Shown here: one piece after another, positions 7,549 through 15,998 of the stretch
Layout of the letters: each line of letters begins with the position of its first letter
How positions within the stretch are numbered: position 1 is the stretch's first letter
From: CALZFJ01 sp051878575
Lineage (GTDB): Bacteria > Bacteroidota > Bacteroidia > Bacteroidales > Muribaculaceae
Assembly (NCBI GenBank): GCA_051878575.1
Contig: JBJEKJ010000074.1
Span: 1 to 31,798, forward strand
Direction: 5' to 3'
Length of the DNA stretch: 31,798 nucleotides
The notes under the pieces: model-generated
What the model saw: the letters and a program-made list of their open reading frames with translations, nothing else
Told to the model about the DNA's origin: nothing
The model's database searches: none
Program-made: the position numbers and the translations under genes

Positions 7549-8529
7549 CTACTCTCCCGAGCTGATAAGCGTGTCGGCAACGATGGGAAGCACATACTCT
7601 GCCGATTGCCACACTTCATGGAAAAGCGTCTCATCGTAGGGCCATGGCCCTACGTAGGGGCATAGCTCAACACAGGCATAGAACACATTGAAATTACAGT
7701 CGACGAAATCTTGGAACGAGCCGTATGGGTCGTCGATAGGCTGCGGCTCAAAATTAGTTGACGCAATCACCCTCTCGGCAATGCGACGCGCCACCACGTC
7801 GGGAGTAGAGAGATAGAGCATCTTGCCCTGTGTGTGGAAAGCAAGCACCGCCTCGGGCGAAATTCGCCGGGCAAAATCGGCAAGAGCCCTCGACTCCGGC
7901 TCGCTTAGTGCCGCGAAGCCCTTGAATCCGCTTGATGCCGGCATGCTGTCGGTGGGACAGCTCTCCCATCCATAGTCGAAGTTGCGATTCAAGTCCACAC
8001 CTCGCGCATTGGCCTTCCATGAGCGGTGCACCGGCTCCTTATAGTTGCGGTAGAGCATATTTCGCAGCGAGTCGCAGTTGGCCGACGACTCAAATCCGTT
8101 TTGCACTATGTTCACTCCATCGGGGTTCACCATAGGCACTATGTAGAACGAGGCATAGTCGAGCAGACGGTTGACATCGTAGCCGCCTATCGAGTCGTGA
8201 GCCGTATATGCCCGGGCATACTGCTCGATAAAATACATTAAATAATTGGTGGTGATATACTCTCGTGCATGAAGTGCCCCACACACAAGAATAGTGTGAC
8301 GGCCCCTACCAAGCCTCACGGCGGGAATCCGGCGTCCCTCCACCGACTTGCCTATGACGCCGCCCGAGAGAATCACGCCATAGCGGCTCTTTAGCAGCTC
8401 CAAGTCAGCTTCCATCCGCTCATGAGAATAAGCCTTTTGAGGCACAACGATACTGTCGCAGGCATCGCCGACGGCCTGCGCTCCCGAACCTATAATTACA
8501 GCCATAATCAACAAAAAACAGCGTAACAC
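7549..8529 (-). CDS. Exported M14-family zinc carboxypeptidase
   Basis: A 326-residue M14 metallopeptidase. Zinc ligands H87 and E90 are in GALHAREY, the third ligand H232 in LAFHTQG, and the catalytic Glu288 in ACVELCP; the substrate-binding region NARGVDLNRNFDYGW is at 174-188. A signal peptide is predicted from the GTG start at 8529 (MLRCFLLIMAVIIGSGAQA, cleavage near 19), so it acts in the periplasm or outside. The alternative ATG eight codons in would leave a very short signal. The arrangement resembles bacterial gamma-D-glutamyl-diamino acid endopeptidases that cut cell-wall peptides, but the substrate is inferred only. It is convergent with the lipoprotein gene and divergent from rpsF. 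Confidence 0.9.
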   Translation of the reverse strand: MLRCFLLIMAVIIGSGAQAVGDACDSIVVPQKAYSHERMEADLELLKSRYGVILSGGVIGKSVEGRRIPAVRLGRGRHTILVCGALHAREYITTNYLMYFIEQYARAYTAHDSIGGYDVNRLLDYASFYIVPMVNPDGVNIVQNGFESSANCDSLRNMLYRNYKEPVHRSWKANARGVDLNRNFDYGWESCPTDSMPASSGFKGFAALSEPESRALADFARRISPEAVLAFHTQGKMLYLSTPDVVARRIAERVIASTNFEPQPIDDPYGSFQDFVDCNFNVFYACVELCPYVGPWPYDETLFHEVWQSAEYVLPIVADTLISSGE

Positions 8530-8554
8530 GATGAGTCAACTTTATATTTTGGCA

Positions 8555-8562
8555 CAAATTTA
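8555..8562 (-). promoter_or_regulatory. Candidate -7 box of M14 peptidase gene
   Basis: TAAATTTG on the minus strand matches TAnnTTTG, 25 bases upstream of the GTG start. No TTTG lies at the right distance for a -33 box (the nearest is 13 bases away), so confidence is limited. Confidence 0.4.
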
Positions 8563-8675
8563 GCGAAATTTTATGCAAATATAATGCAGAACACAAGTTT
8601 ACTTGCAGATTTTGCTGAGACACTATCAATTTTTTGCTAAAAATCACAAAATACGACTTTCACATAGCCCAATCT

Positions 8676-8707
8676 CTTGTGTATTACCGAAAAAGTTCGT
8701 ATATTTG
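8676..8707 (+). promoter_or_regulatory. Promoter of rpsF-rpsR-rplI operon
   Basis: CTTG (8676-8679), 20 bases, then TATATTTG (8700-8707): a near-perfect Bacteroidetes sigma-type promoter. The transcript would have an A/T-rich leader of about 45 bases before rpsF with no Shine-Dalgarno. I could not confirm an S6:S18 autoregulatory leader structure by eye. Confidence 0.72.
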
Positions 8708-8756
8708 CAGTCGCTTTTCGGAGCACTAAAAATTTATAAACAAAATTTATTAATTT

Positions 8757-9125
8757 ATGAATCATTACGAAACCGTTTTCATTTTAACTCCCGTTTTGTC
8801 TGATGCTCAGATGAAGGAAACGGTAGATAAGTTCAAAGCAGTTCTCACCGAGAACGGCTCATCTATCGTCAACGAGGAGAATTGGGGTCTGCGCAAGCTC
8901 GCATATCCGATCCAACACAAGTCGACAGGATTCTACACCCTGATTGAGTTCGACGCCGAGCCTACAGTGATAAAGAAGCTCGAAATCGCTTTCCGCCGCG
9001 ACGAGAAAGTGCTTCGCTTCCTCACTTTCCGCTTAGACAAGTATGCTGCCGAGTACGCAGCCAAGAGAAGAAGCCTTAAGGGCGCAAAAGTCAACACAAC
9101 TAACGAAGAGGTAAAGGAGGATTAA
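8757..9125 (+). CDS. rpsF: 30S ribosomal protein S6
   Basis: A 122-residue S6 protein of the small ribosomal subunit platform, where it binds S18. It starts with the typical MNHYETVFILTPVLSD, contains NWGLRKLAYPIQHKSTGFY and ends in a charged tail (NTTNEEVKED) after the core, a common S6 feature. First gene of the conserved rpsF-rpsR-rplI operon, with rpsR starting two bases after its stop. Initiation is from an A/T-rich leader without a Shine-Dalgarno, as is usual in this phylum. Confidence 0.98.
   Translation: MNHYETVFILTPVLSDAQMKETVDKFKAVLTENGSSIVNEENWGLRKLAYPIQHKSTGFYTLIEFDAEPTVIKKLEIAFRRDEKVLRFLTFRLDKYAAEYAAKRRSLKGAKVNTTNEEVKED
9113..9120 (+). promoter_or_regulatory. Strong Shine-Dalgarno of rpsR
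   Basis: AAAGGAGG with a 7-base spacer to the rpsR ATG at 9128, overlapping the last codons of rpsF. It is notable because most genes here lack such a site. Confidence 0.75.
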
Positions 9126-9127
9126 TC

Positions 9128-9397
9128 ATGGCACAGACACAATCAGAAATCAGATACCTTACTCCGCTTTCAGTGGACGTGAAGAAGAAGAAATATTGCC
9201 GTTTCAAGAGAAGCGGTATCAAATATATCGACTACAAAGACCCTGAGTTCCTCAAGAAGTTCTTGAACGAGCAGGGCAAGATCCTTCCCCGTCGCATTAC
9301 CGGAACTTCATTGAAGTTCCAAAGAAGAGTAGCTCAGGCCGTCAAGCGTGCCCGCCACCTCGCTCTTCTTCCCTACGTAACCGACTTAATGAAATAA
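9128..9397 (+). CDS. rpsR: 30S ribosomal protein S18
   Basis: An 89-residue S18 protein, which forms a heterodimer with S6 on the 30S platform. The signature region KKKYCRFKRSGIKYIDYKDP and the RNA-binding stretch PRRITGTSLKFQRRVAQAVKRAR are present, ending HLALLPYVTDLMK. The single Cys in KKYCRF is retained, without the full zinc-binding set seen in some S18 proteins. Translation is set by a strong Shine-Dalgarno inside the rpsF end, which fits tight stoichiometric coupling with S6. Confidence 0.98.
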   Translation: MAQTQSEIRYLTPLSVDVKKKKYCRFKRSGIKYIDYKDPEFLKKFLNEQGKILPRRITGTSLKFQRRVAQAVKRARHLALLPYVTDLMK

Positions 9398-9407
9398 TTA
9401 AAGAATC

Positions 9408-9413
9408 AGGAGG
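9408..9413 (+). promoter_or_regulatory. Strong Shine-Dalgarno of rplI
   Basis: AGGAGG with a 7-base spacer to the ATG at 9421. Same spacing as the rpsR site. Confidence 0.75.
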
Positions 9414-9420
9414 AAAGTTT

Positions 9421-9864
9421 ATGAAACTAATATTGAAAGAAGATATAGCAAACCTTGGTTACAAGGACGACGTGGTAGAAGTTAAGAGCGGTTACGGTCG
9501 TAACTACCTTATCCCACAAAAGAAGGCTGTGATTGCCACTCCTTCGGCTTTGAAGCAATTAGCTGAAGACCAAAGACAGCGCGCTCACAAGCTCGCTAAA
9601 ATCAAGGCCGACGCCGAGGCTGCCGCTGCCGCTTTGGAGGGTGTTACACTCACCATCGGCGCCAAGACAAGCTCCACCGGCACGATTTTCGGTTCTGTCA
9701 ACAATATCCAAATCGCAGAGGCGCTTGAGAAGCTCGGCCACAACGTTGACCGCAAGCTCATCTTCATCAAGGACAGCGTGAAGGAAGTGGGCAGCTACAA
9801 GGCAACTATCAAGTTCCACAAGGAAGTTTCTGTTGAGATTCCTTTCGAAGTCGTTTCGGAGTAA
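9421..9864 (+). CDS. rplI: 50S ribosomal protein L9
   Basis: A 147-residue L9 protein that binds 23S rRNA near the L1 stalk. The N-terminal domain MKLILKEDIANLGYKDDVVE with VKSGYGRNYLIPQKKA is typical, followed by the long connecting helix (about 45-75) and the C-terminal domain (about 80-147) with GAKTSSTGTIFGSVN. Last gene of the S6-S18-L9 operon, followed by an intrinsic terminator 21 bases after the stop. Confidence 0.98.
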   Translation: MKLILKEDIANLGYKDDVVEVKSGYGRNYLIPQKKAVIATPSALKQLAEDQRQRAHKLAKIKADAEAAAAALEGVTLTIGAKTSSTGTIFGSVNNIQIAEALEKLGHNVDRKLIFIKDSVKEVGSYKATIKFHKEVSVEIPFEVVSE

Positions 9865-9885
9865 TTATCAATCGACAATAAAAGT

Positions 9886-9926
9886 AAAAAAGTGGCATGG
9901 TTATTTAGAATCATACCACTTTTTTT
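9886..9926 (+). terminator. Intrinsic terminator of ribosomal protein operon
   Basis: AAAAAAGTGGCATG (9886-9899) pairs with CATACCACTTTTTT (9912-9925) with one C-A mismatch and a 12-base loop; the 3' arm itself is the T-run (9920-9926). Confidence 0.85.
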
Positions 9927-10232
9927 GTGCTTATCGCCCGATTTCTCAGCATTTTTTCGTAATTTTGCTAATTAAAATAGTGATATGCGGCATAATAGCG
10001 GAGCTCAGCGTGTTATAGACAGGCTATATCATGCACAGGCTCAAAGAAGCAGGCTTTACGCATACAATGTTAATGTTTTGTTAAACCACTCATTATGTGT
10101 AACGTTTTGCCCCATGCCGGAGTCTAATAGGATGAGCATGCGCGAAATAGGCTGATATTGCAATCCGAGCATACTTGAAATTGACGAGATAATTATAACA
10201 AACATAATATAAACAATACAAAAACGTAGAAA
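9927..10232 (+). other. Long leader/intergenic DNA before the M16 protease gene
   Basis: About 300 bases without a gene. A -7-like TAATTTTG is at 9960-9967 but has no good -33 box; if used it would give a leader of roughly 260 bases. CAGGCT occurs three times as a direct repeat at 10020-10025, 10036-10041 and 10050-10055. The last 50 bases before the ATG are A-rich without a Shine-Dalgarno. I recognise no tRNA, riboswitch or small protein. Confidence 0.4.
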
Positions 10233-13055
10233 ATGAGAAGAATTAGTATTCTGTTTTCATTGCTGATGGCTATCCTGATGGCAGCGCCCGCTATGGCACA
10301 ATCGCCCGAGGAGATTATGAGTCAGCAATTTCCTATCGACAAGGATGTGCGCTACGGTGTGTTGCCCAATGGCCTCACCTACTACATCCGCCACAACGAG
10401 GAGCCGAAAAACCGTGCCGAGTTCCACATCGCACAGAAAGTAGGCTCGATTCTTGAAGAGGATAACCAGCGCGGACTGGCCCACTTCCTTGAGCACATGG
10501 CTTTCAACGGACTGGAGCACTTCCCCGGCAAGGCCATGCTTGAGTATTTCCAGAACAACGGACTGACATTTGGTGGCGACATCAATGCCTATACAGGTTT
10601 CGATCAGACCGTATATCGACTCTCCAACGTGCCCACCGAGCGCGAGGCACTGCTCGACTCTGCCCTGCTCGTGCTTCACGACTGGTCGTGCGCCATCACA
10701 CTCGACGAGAAAGAGATCGACGCCGAGCGCGGTGTAATCAATGAGGAATGGCGTACACGCGGCGACGCTTCCATGCGTCTCTACGAGGCCGTTCTGCCCG
10801 AGATTTTCAAGGGCAGCAAGTATGCCAACCGCCTGCCTATCGGAACTATGGACGTGGTGATGAACTTCAAGCCACAGGAGTTGCGCGACTACTACCACCG
10901 TTGGTATCGTCCCGACCAGCAGGGCATCATCATCATAGGCGATTTCGACGCTGCCAAGATGGAGCAGAAGGTGAAAGAGCTCTTCTCGCCCATCAAAATG
11001 CCCGAGAACGCCGCCAAGCGCGAGTATTTCCCCGTACCCGACCACAAAGGCATCGACTATGCGCTTTACACCGACCCTGAGACATCTAACGCGCTTATCT
11101 ACCTCTTCTTCCAGCATCCCGTCACTCCACGCGAGGAGAAGAACACCGTGGGATATATGGTACAGAAGACTATAGTCGACCTTGCAACCGGTATGCTCAA
11201 CGCCCGCCTAAGCGAGATCACTCAGACTCCCGACGCACCCTGGATGTATGCCACATGCTACGATAGCAACTTCTTCATCGCACAAACGAAGGATGCTTTC
11301 TCGCTTATCGGTGTGCCTAAGGACGGCAAGACTCTCGACACCTACAAGGCGTTGCTCACAGAGGCTCAGCGTGTGAACCTCCACGGGTTCACCCTCACCG
11401 AGCTCGACCGCGCAAAGGCTGAGCTGCTCTCGCAATATGAGAACAACTTCAACGAGCGCAACAAGCGTAAGAACATATCCTACGCCCAGGAGTATATCAA
11501 CAATTTCACCGAGGGTAGTTACATCCCGGGTATCGAGATTGAGTATCAGATGATTCAGGGTCTTTTGCCGAGCATACCTCTTGAGGCAGTGAACGCTTGT
11601 ATTAAAGATATGATTTCCGACGACAACGTGAGCCTTATCGTGAACGGCCCGAAGAAGGATGGTGCCGTATATCCTAACAAGGAGGAAATTGTCGACAATT
11701 TCAAGACCATTTTCGCACAGGAAGTGGAGGCATATCAAGACAACGTGTCGAACGAGCCGCTGCTCGCCGAGGAGCCAACTCCGGGCAAGATAGTGAGCGA
11801 GACTACAGAGGAGGCAACCGGAATCGTCACCATGAAACTTTCAAATGGCGCTACTGTACTGCTCAAGCCCACTACCTTCAAGAACGATGAGATAAGCATG
11901 CAGGCTCGCAGCAAGGGAGGCTACTGGAGCTTCAATGGCAAGTTCTCGCCCGACATCATGATGCTCGACGACGCCGTAAGTTGCAGCACGCTCGGAAGCT
12001 ACACTCAGAAGGACCTCACGAAATATCTTGCCGGAAAGCAGGTATCTGTCAGCTTCTCACTCTCCGACGACAGCGACTTCATCGAGGGCAACAGTGTGAA
12101 GAAGGATCTTGAGACGATGTTCCAAATGACATATCTTAAATTCACCGACGTGCGCAAGGACGAGAGCACATTCGAGGCTATGCGCAACTCTCTGATATCA
12201 CAGCTCGCAAATATCAAGAATAATCCGCGACTCGTGTTCCGCGACTCAATCAATTCCGCTGTCTATCTGCACAATCCGTTGAAGCTCACTCCTTCGGTGG
12301 ATGATGTGAAGGCCGTGAACTACGACAACTGCCTCAAGCTATATCGTGAGCGCGTGGCAAATGCCGGCGACTATACATTCTGCTTCGTAGGTAGCTTCGA
12401 CTTGGAGACTATGCGTCCGCTTATCGAAAAGTATATAGCCTCGCTCCCCGACAATGGCGTGCGCGAGCAGACAGGCTACCGCTTCCCGACTGCCAAGGGC
12501 AAGGTGACCAACGAGTTTGAGCTGCCTCTCGAGAACCCGAAGGTGTCGGTTCGCTGCAACATAACCGGCAATCTACCGTTCAACGTGAAGAATCGCACGA
12601 TGATCAGCATGCTCTCTGAGGTGATGGACATCGTCTACACTCGCACCATCCGCGAGGAGGAAGGCGGGACCTATGGCGTGGGAACTAATGCTAGCTTGGC
12701 ATATACGACCGGCCAATACACATTCCTGTTCCAGTTCGACACCAATGTGGAGAAGAGCAAGTATCTTATCGACCGCGCAATCAAGGAGCTTGAGAAGGTG
12801 ATTAAGAAGGGTGCCGAGGCCGGCGACTTCCAGAAAGTGAAAGAGGCTGCCCTGAAGCAATATCAGGACAACCTGCGTGATAACGGCTTCTGGATGGGTG
12901 TGCTCTCCTATCGTTCTATTGGCGCCGACTCATTCACCGGCCTGGGCGATACGCTCAATAATATTACCCTCAAGGAGTTCAACAACTTCTTGAAGAAGAA
13001 TGTGAAACTCGACAATCAAGTCACTGTGATTATGAATGGTGTAGCCAAGAAATAG
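10233..13055 (+). CDS. Exported M16 family zinc metalloprotease (pitrilysin/insulinase type)
   Basis: A 940-residue M16 peptidase with a signal peptide (MRRISILFSLLMAILMAAPAMA, about 22 residues), so it works in the periplasm. The inverted zinc motif HFLEH is at 84-88 within GLAHFLEHMAFNGLEHFPG, and the third ligand lies in GVINEEW (E171/E172). The N-terminal half is the catalytic M16 pair of domains (about 35-480). The second half (about 520-940) is the catalytically silent repeat, with a substrate-binding segment including IREEEGGTYGVGTNASL and the strand around YTFLFQFDTN. The length fits the single-chain periplasmic class found in Bacteroidetes. It is a single-gene unit as far as can be seen, after a long leader. 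The substrate is not deducible; M16 enzymes usually degrade small peptides. Confidence 0.93.
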   Translation: MRRISILFSLLMAILMAAPAMAQSPEEIMSQQFPIDKDVRYGVLPNGLTYYIRHNEEPKNRAEFHIAQKVGSILEEDNQRGLAHFLEHMAFNGLEHFPGKAMLEYFQNNGLTFGGDINAYTGFDQTVYRLSNVPTEREALLDSALLVLHDWSCAITLDEKEIDAERGVINEEWRTRGDASMRLYEAVLPEIFKGSKYANRLPIGTMDVVMNFKPQELRDYYHRWYRPDQQGIIIIGDFDAAKMEQKVKELFSPIKMPENAAKREYFPVPDHKGIDYALYTDPETSNALIYLFFQHPVTPREEKNTVGYMVQKTIVDLATGMLNARLSEITQTPDAPWMYATCYDSNFFIAQTKDAFSLIGVPKDGKTLDTYKALLTEAQRVNLHGFTLTELDRAKAELLSQYENNFNERNKRKNISYAQEYINNFTEGSYIPGIEIEYQMIQGLLPSIPLEAVNACIKDMISDDNVSLIVNGPKKDGAVYPNKEEIVDNFKTIFAQEVEAYQDNVSNEPLLAEEPTPGKIVSETTEEATGIVTMKLSNGATVLLKPTTFKNDEISMQARSKGGYWSFNGKFSPDIMMLDDAVSCSTLGSYTQKDLTKYLAGKQVSVSFSLSDDSDFIEGNSVKKDLETMFQMTYLKFTDVRKDESTFEAMRNSLISQLANIKNNPRLVFRDSINSAVYLHNPLKLTPSVDDVKAVNYDNCLKLYRERVANAGDYTFCFVGSFDLETMRPLIEKYIASLPDNGVREQTGYRFPTAKGKVTNEFELPLENPKVSVRCNITGNLPFNVKNRTMISMLSEVMDIVYTRTIREEEGGTYGVGTNASLAYTTGQYTFLFQFDTNVEKSKYLIDRAIKELEKVIKKGAEAGDFQKVKEAALKQYQDNLRDNGFWMGVLSYRSIGADSFTGLGDTLNNITLKEFNNFLKKNVKLDNQVTVIMNGVAKK

Positions 13056-13086
13056 GCCGCGTCTCACATTAAGCATAAATATGACG

Positions 13087-13106
13087 ATTGGCCGATGCCG
13101 GCCAAT
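13087..13106. other. Hairpin after M16 gene
   Basis: ATTGGCCG (13087-13094) pairs perfectly with CGGCCAAT (13099-13106) around a 4-base loop, 31 bases after the M16 stop. No T-tract follows. Confidence 0.6.
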
Positions 13107-13128
13107 ACACATTACAACAGATATTTCA

Positions 13129-13175
13129 ACAACCTCCGGCGCGCCCTCTACCATGAGGCCCTCGCCGGAGGTTGT
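13129..13175. other. GC-rich 13-bp inverted repeat
   Basis: ACAACCTCCGGCG (13129-13141) is a perfect inverted repeat of CGCCGGAGGTTGT (13163-13175) with a 21-base loop. It lies between convergent genes and has no T-tract on either side, so it may be a processing or stabilising hairpin rather than a simple terminator. Confidence 0.6.
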
Positions 13176-13263
13176 CGCATTAATAGGCACGGCAGCCACC
13201 AATATGCGCACACCCGGCAATAAGGCCTCGGCGCAATATGTGTGTATGCTTATGCAACAGCAT

Positions 13264-13303
13264 AGAAAGGCGGGATGCCCACATTACGGCACCCCGCCTT
13301 TCT
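13264..13303. terminator. Likely bidirectional terminator, M16 / alpha-glucan phosphorylase
   Basis: AGAAAGGCGGG (13264-13274) pairs perfectly with CCCGCCTTTCT (13293-13303); an inner TGCC/GGCA pair adds to the stem. The A/T-rich arm ends give short T-rich tails on both strands. A further weaker hairpin lies at 13311-13336 (ATCCCG/CGGGAT). Confidence 0.65.
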
Positions 13304-13368
13304 TAATTAGCCTATCCCGACACAGTGCGGGATGGGTTATAGTTGAGTCCTATTGCCCTACCACAAGA

Positions 13369-15927
13369 TTAAATCCACTTAACGTAGGCAAAATCCTGAC
13401 GGTGAGGCAGATCGGCATTCTTAGGATAAACACGGAAGGCATAGTTGAACACACCTGCGTCGGTGAGGTTGTTCTTCAGGTTATAGGTCACGATGTCGCC
13501 ATCGGTAGCTACTGCCTTCAGCGGATATACGCTCTTGAGCTTACGCTCGTTGCCCTCGTTGCTGTAAACCACGAGCTCCACGCCGAGGTCCTTGGCAAGG
13601 CCGTTGGTGTTCAGCTTCACAGTAGTCTCATACTTGGCACCGTTCACGGCATTGTTCATGTTGAGAGCGTCGCTCATCTGCAAGTCGAGCACTTGGATGC
13701 CGTCCCACTTGGCAGCCACATTCTCCTTCCAGCGTGCAATCTCCTTGGCCTTGGTAAAACCATTGGCACGGAGCTCGGCCGAGCGCTTGCCCTCCTTGCT
13801 ATAGAAGCGGTCGATATAGTCATTTATCATTCGCGTCATAGTGAAGTTTGGCGCAATGTGGGCAATCGAGTTCTTGATATATTGAATCCACTCAGGAGAG
13901 TAGCCCTTTGAGTTCTTTGCGAAATAAAGCGGCACAATCTCGTTCTCAAGCATAGAGTAGATGGTAGCGGCATCGAGCTTGTCCTGCTGCGACTGGTCGG
14001 TGAAAGTGCGCTTGTCGGTCAAAGCCCAACCGGCATCCTGACGATAACCCTCATACCACCAACCGTCGAGCACCGAGAAATTAAGCACACCGTTCATCTC
14101 GGCCTTCTCTCCCGAGGTACCCGAGGCCTCAAGCGGACGGGTCGGAGTATTCAACCAAATGTCCACTCCTGTCACGAGGCGCTTGGCCACCGTCATGTCG
14201 TAGTTCTCAAGGAATATGATCTTGCCGAGGAACTGAGGCATACGCGAGATCTCGATAATACGCTTGATAAGTCCCTGTCCTGCGCCGTCGGCCGGATGAG
14301 CCTTGCCGGCAAAGATGAATTGCACGGGGAACTTCTCATTGTTCACGATCTTCGACAGGCGGTCGAGGTCGGTAAACAGCAGGTGTGCACGCTTATAGGT
14401 AGCGAAGCGACGGGCAAAACCGATAAGGAGCGCATTGGGGTTGATTTTCTCCATGATGGAGATAATGCGCGACGGGTCGCCCTGATTCTTCAGCCACGTC
14501 TCACGGAAATCCTTCTTCACGAAATTGATGAACTTGTTCTTCAGCGTCATGCGCATATTCCATATATCCTCGTCCTTAGCTTTGAGGATAGGAGCCCAAG
14601 TCTTCTCATCCGACTGATGCTCGCGATACTCCGGGCCGAAAATGTCGTTGTAGAACGATTTCCACTCCGAAGCGGCCCATGTAGGCATGTGCACGCCATT
14701 TGTTACGTATGATACATGCGACTCCTCCCAGCTATAGCCTTTCCACACGCCCTGGAACATCTTCTTCGACACCTCGCCGTGCAACCAGCTCACGCCGTTG
14801 GCCTCCTGGCAAGTGTTGAGCGCGAACACGCTCATTGAGAACTTCTCGGGAGTGTCGGGGTTCTCGCGACCCATGTTCATGAGATCTCGCCACTCGATAC
14901 CGAGCTTAGCGGGGAACTCTCCCATATATTTGCCAAACAATCCCTCGTCGAAATAGTCGTGACCGGCAGGAACCGGAGTGTGTACGGTGTAGAGCGATGA
15001 TGCGCGAACCACCTCAAGGGCGGCATTGAAATCAAGGCCTTCCTCCTGAACATATTGTACGAGACGCTGGAGGTTGAGCAGGGCGGCATGTCCCTCATTG
15101 CAGTGATATAGGTCGGTCTTGATACCGAGCTTCTTCAGCATGAGCACACCACCTATGCCAAGCAGGTACTCCTGCTTGATTCGGTTTTCCCAGTCGCCAC
15201 CATAAAGTTGGTGAGTAATCGGGCGGTCAAACTCAGAGTTAAGGTCGTTGTCGGTATCGAGCAGATACAGATTCATACGGCCTACGTTCACTTTCCATAT
15301 TTTAGCATAGATTATACGTCCGGGATAAGGCACCTCAACCATAGCGTGCTGACCGTCGGCCTCAAGCACCGGCTCGATCGGGAGCTGGTTGAAGTTCTGC
15401 GGCTCATAGTTGGCAAGCTGCTGACCATCGATCGACAACGTCTGGGTAAAATATCCGTAACGATAAAGGAAACCCACGGCAGTCATATTGATACGGGAGT
15501 CGGATGCCTCCTTAATATAGTCACCGGCAAGAATGCCGAGACCTCCGGAGTAAATCTTCAATGCGCTGCACAAGCCATACTCCATGCTGAAATATGCCAC
15601 CGAAGGCACGTCAGTACGCATAGGCACAGCCATATACTCCTTGAATTTTGCATAGACGTCGTTAATGCGATTCATCATCGCCTTGTCTTTCAAAATTTGC
15701 TCATACTGGTTATAGCCCATTTTCTGCAACAACAAAACAGGATTCTCTCCTGTGGCACGCCACAAGTCGGCGTCTAAATCATGAAATAGCTTCTTTCCTT
15801 CGCTGTTCCATACCCACCAAAGGTTTTTCGACAGCTCTTCCAACATTTTCAAACCTGAGGGGAGCACCGATTTCACGGTCAAGTCCCTCCACATAGGTGA
15901 ATTTGTGTTACTTACCTGTAGTTTCAT
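13369..15927 (-). CDS. glgP: Alpha-glucan (glycogen/maltodextrin) phosphorylase, GT35
   Basis: An 852-residue phosphorylase that releases glucose-1-phosphate from glycogen or maltodextrin. The start is placed at the ATG 15927 (MKLQVSNTNSPMW); a TTG two codons upstream is less likely. The N-terminal part (LPSGLKMLEELSKNLWWVWN) is the DUF3417-like segment of the archaeal/short-branch phosphorylases. Catalytic landmarks: FSMEYGL, KIYSGGLGILAGD, CNEGHAALL, TVHTPVPAGHD, YVTNGVHMPTW, GFARRFATYKRA, and the pyridoxal-phosphate site EASGTSGEKAEMNGVLN with the PLP lysine at residue 608. It is longer than minimal members because of a C-terminal beta-rich extension (about 745-852). It follows the glycogen synthase gene by 71 bases on the same strand. 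The choice between glycogen and maltodextrin as preferred substrate cannot be made from the sequence. Confidence 0.93.
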   Translation of the reverse strand: MKLQVSNTNSPMWRDLTVKSVLPSGLKMLEELSKNLWWVWNSEGKKLFHDLDADLWRATGENPVLLLQKMGYNQYEQILKDKAMMNRINDVYAKFKEYMAVPMRTDVPSVAYFSMEYGLCSALKIYSGGLGILAGDYIKEASDSRINMTAVGFLYRYGYFTQTLSIDGQQLANYEPQNFNQLPIEPVLEADGQHAMVEVPYPGRIIYAKIWKVNVGRMNLYLLDTDNDLNSEFDRPITHQLYGGDWENRIKQEYLLGIGGVLMLKKLGIKTDLYHCNEGHAALLNLQRLVQYVQEEGLDFNAALEVVRASSLYTVHTPVPAGHDYFDEGLFGKYMGEFPAKLGIEWRDLMNMGRENPDTPEKFSMSVFALNTCQEANGVSWLHGEVSKKMFQGVWKGYSWEESHVSYVTNGVHMPTWAASEWKSFYNDIFGPEYREHQSDEKTWAPILKAKDEDIWNMRMTLKNKFINFVKKDFRETWLKNQGDPSRIISIMEKINPNALLIGFARRFATYKRAHLLFTDLDRLSKIVNNEKFPVQFIFAGKAHPADGAGQGLIKRIIEISRMPQFLGKIIFLENYDMTVAKRLVTGVDIWLNTPTRPLEASGTSGEKAEMNGVLNFSVLDGWWYEGYRQDAGWALTDKRTFTDQSQQDKLDAATIYSMLENEIVPLYFAKNSKGYSPEWIQYIKNSIAHIAPNFTMTRMINDYIDRFYSKEGKRSAELRANGFTKAKEIARWKENVAAKWDGIQVLDLQMSDALNMNNAVNGAKYETTVKLNTNGLAKDLGVELVVYSNEGNERKLKSVYPLKAVATDGDIVTYNLKNNLTDAGVFNYAFRVYPKNADLPHRQDFAYVKWI

Positions 15928-15998
15928 ACACAATAACTATTAATATATGTTTTTGTTATTTTCTTTCTTTGTTTTTCTCGCTCTTTACTTTCGGCACG

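Noticed and set aside
8708..8756. S6:S18 autoregulatory RNA motif in the rpsF leader
   Set aside because: Expected in many bacteria, but I could not build a convincing stem with the CCG bulge from these 49 bases by eye.
9961..10232. tRNA or small structured RNA in the long gap before the M16 gene
   Set aside because: No acceptor stem, T-loop or CCA-like end found, and no stable helix evident on reading both strands.
13081..13911. 276-codon plus-strand frame running from the intergenic region into the phosphorylase gene
   Set aside because: It crosses two strong hairpins and then runs antisense to a conserved enzyme; composition is not protein-like and there is no start signal.
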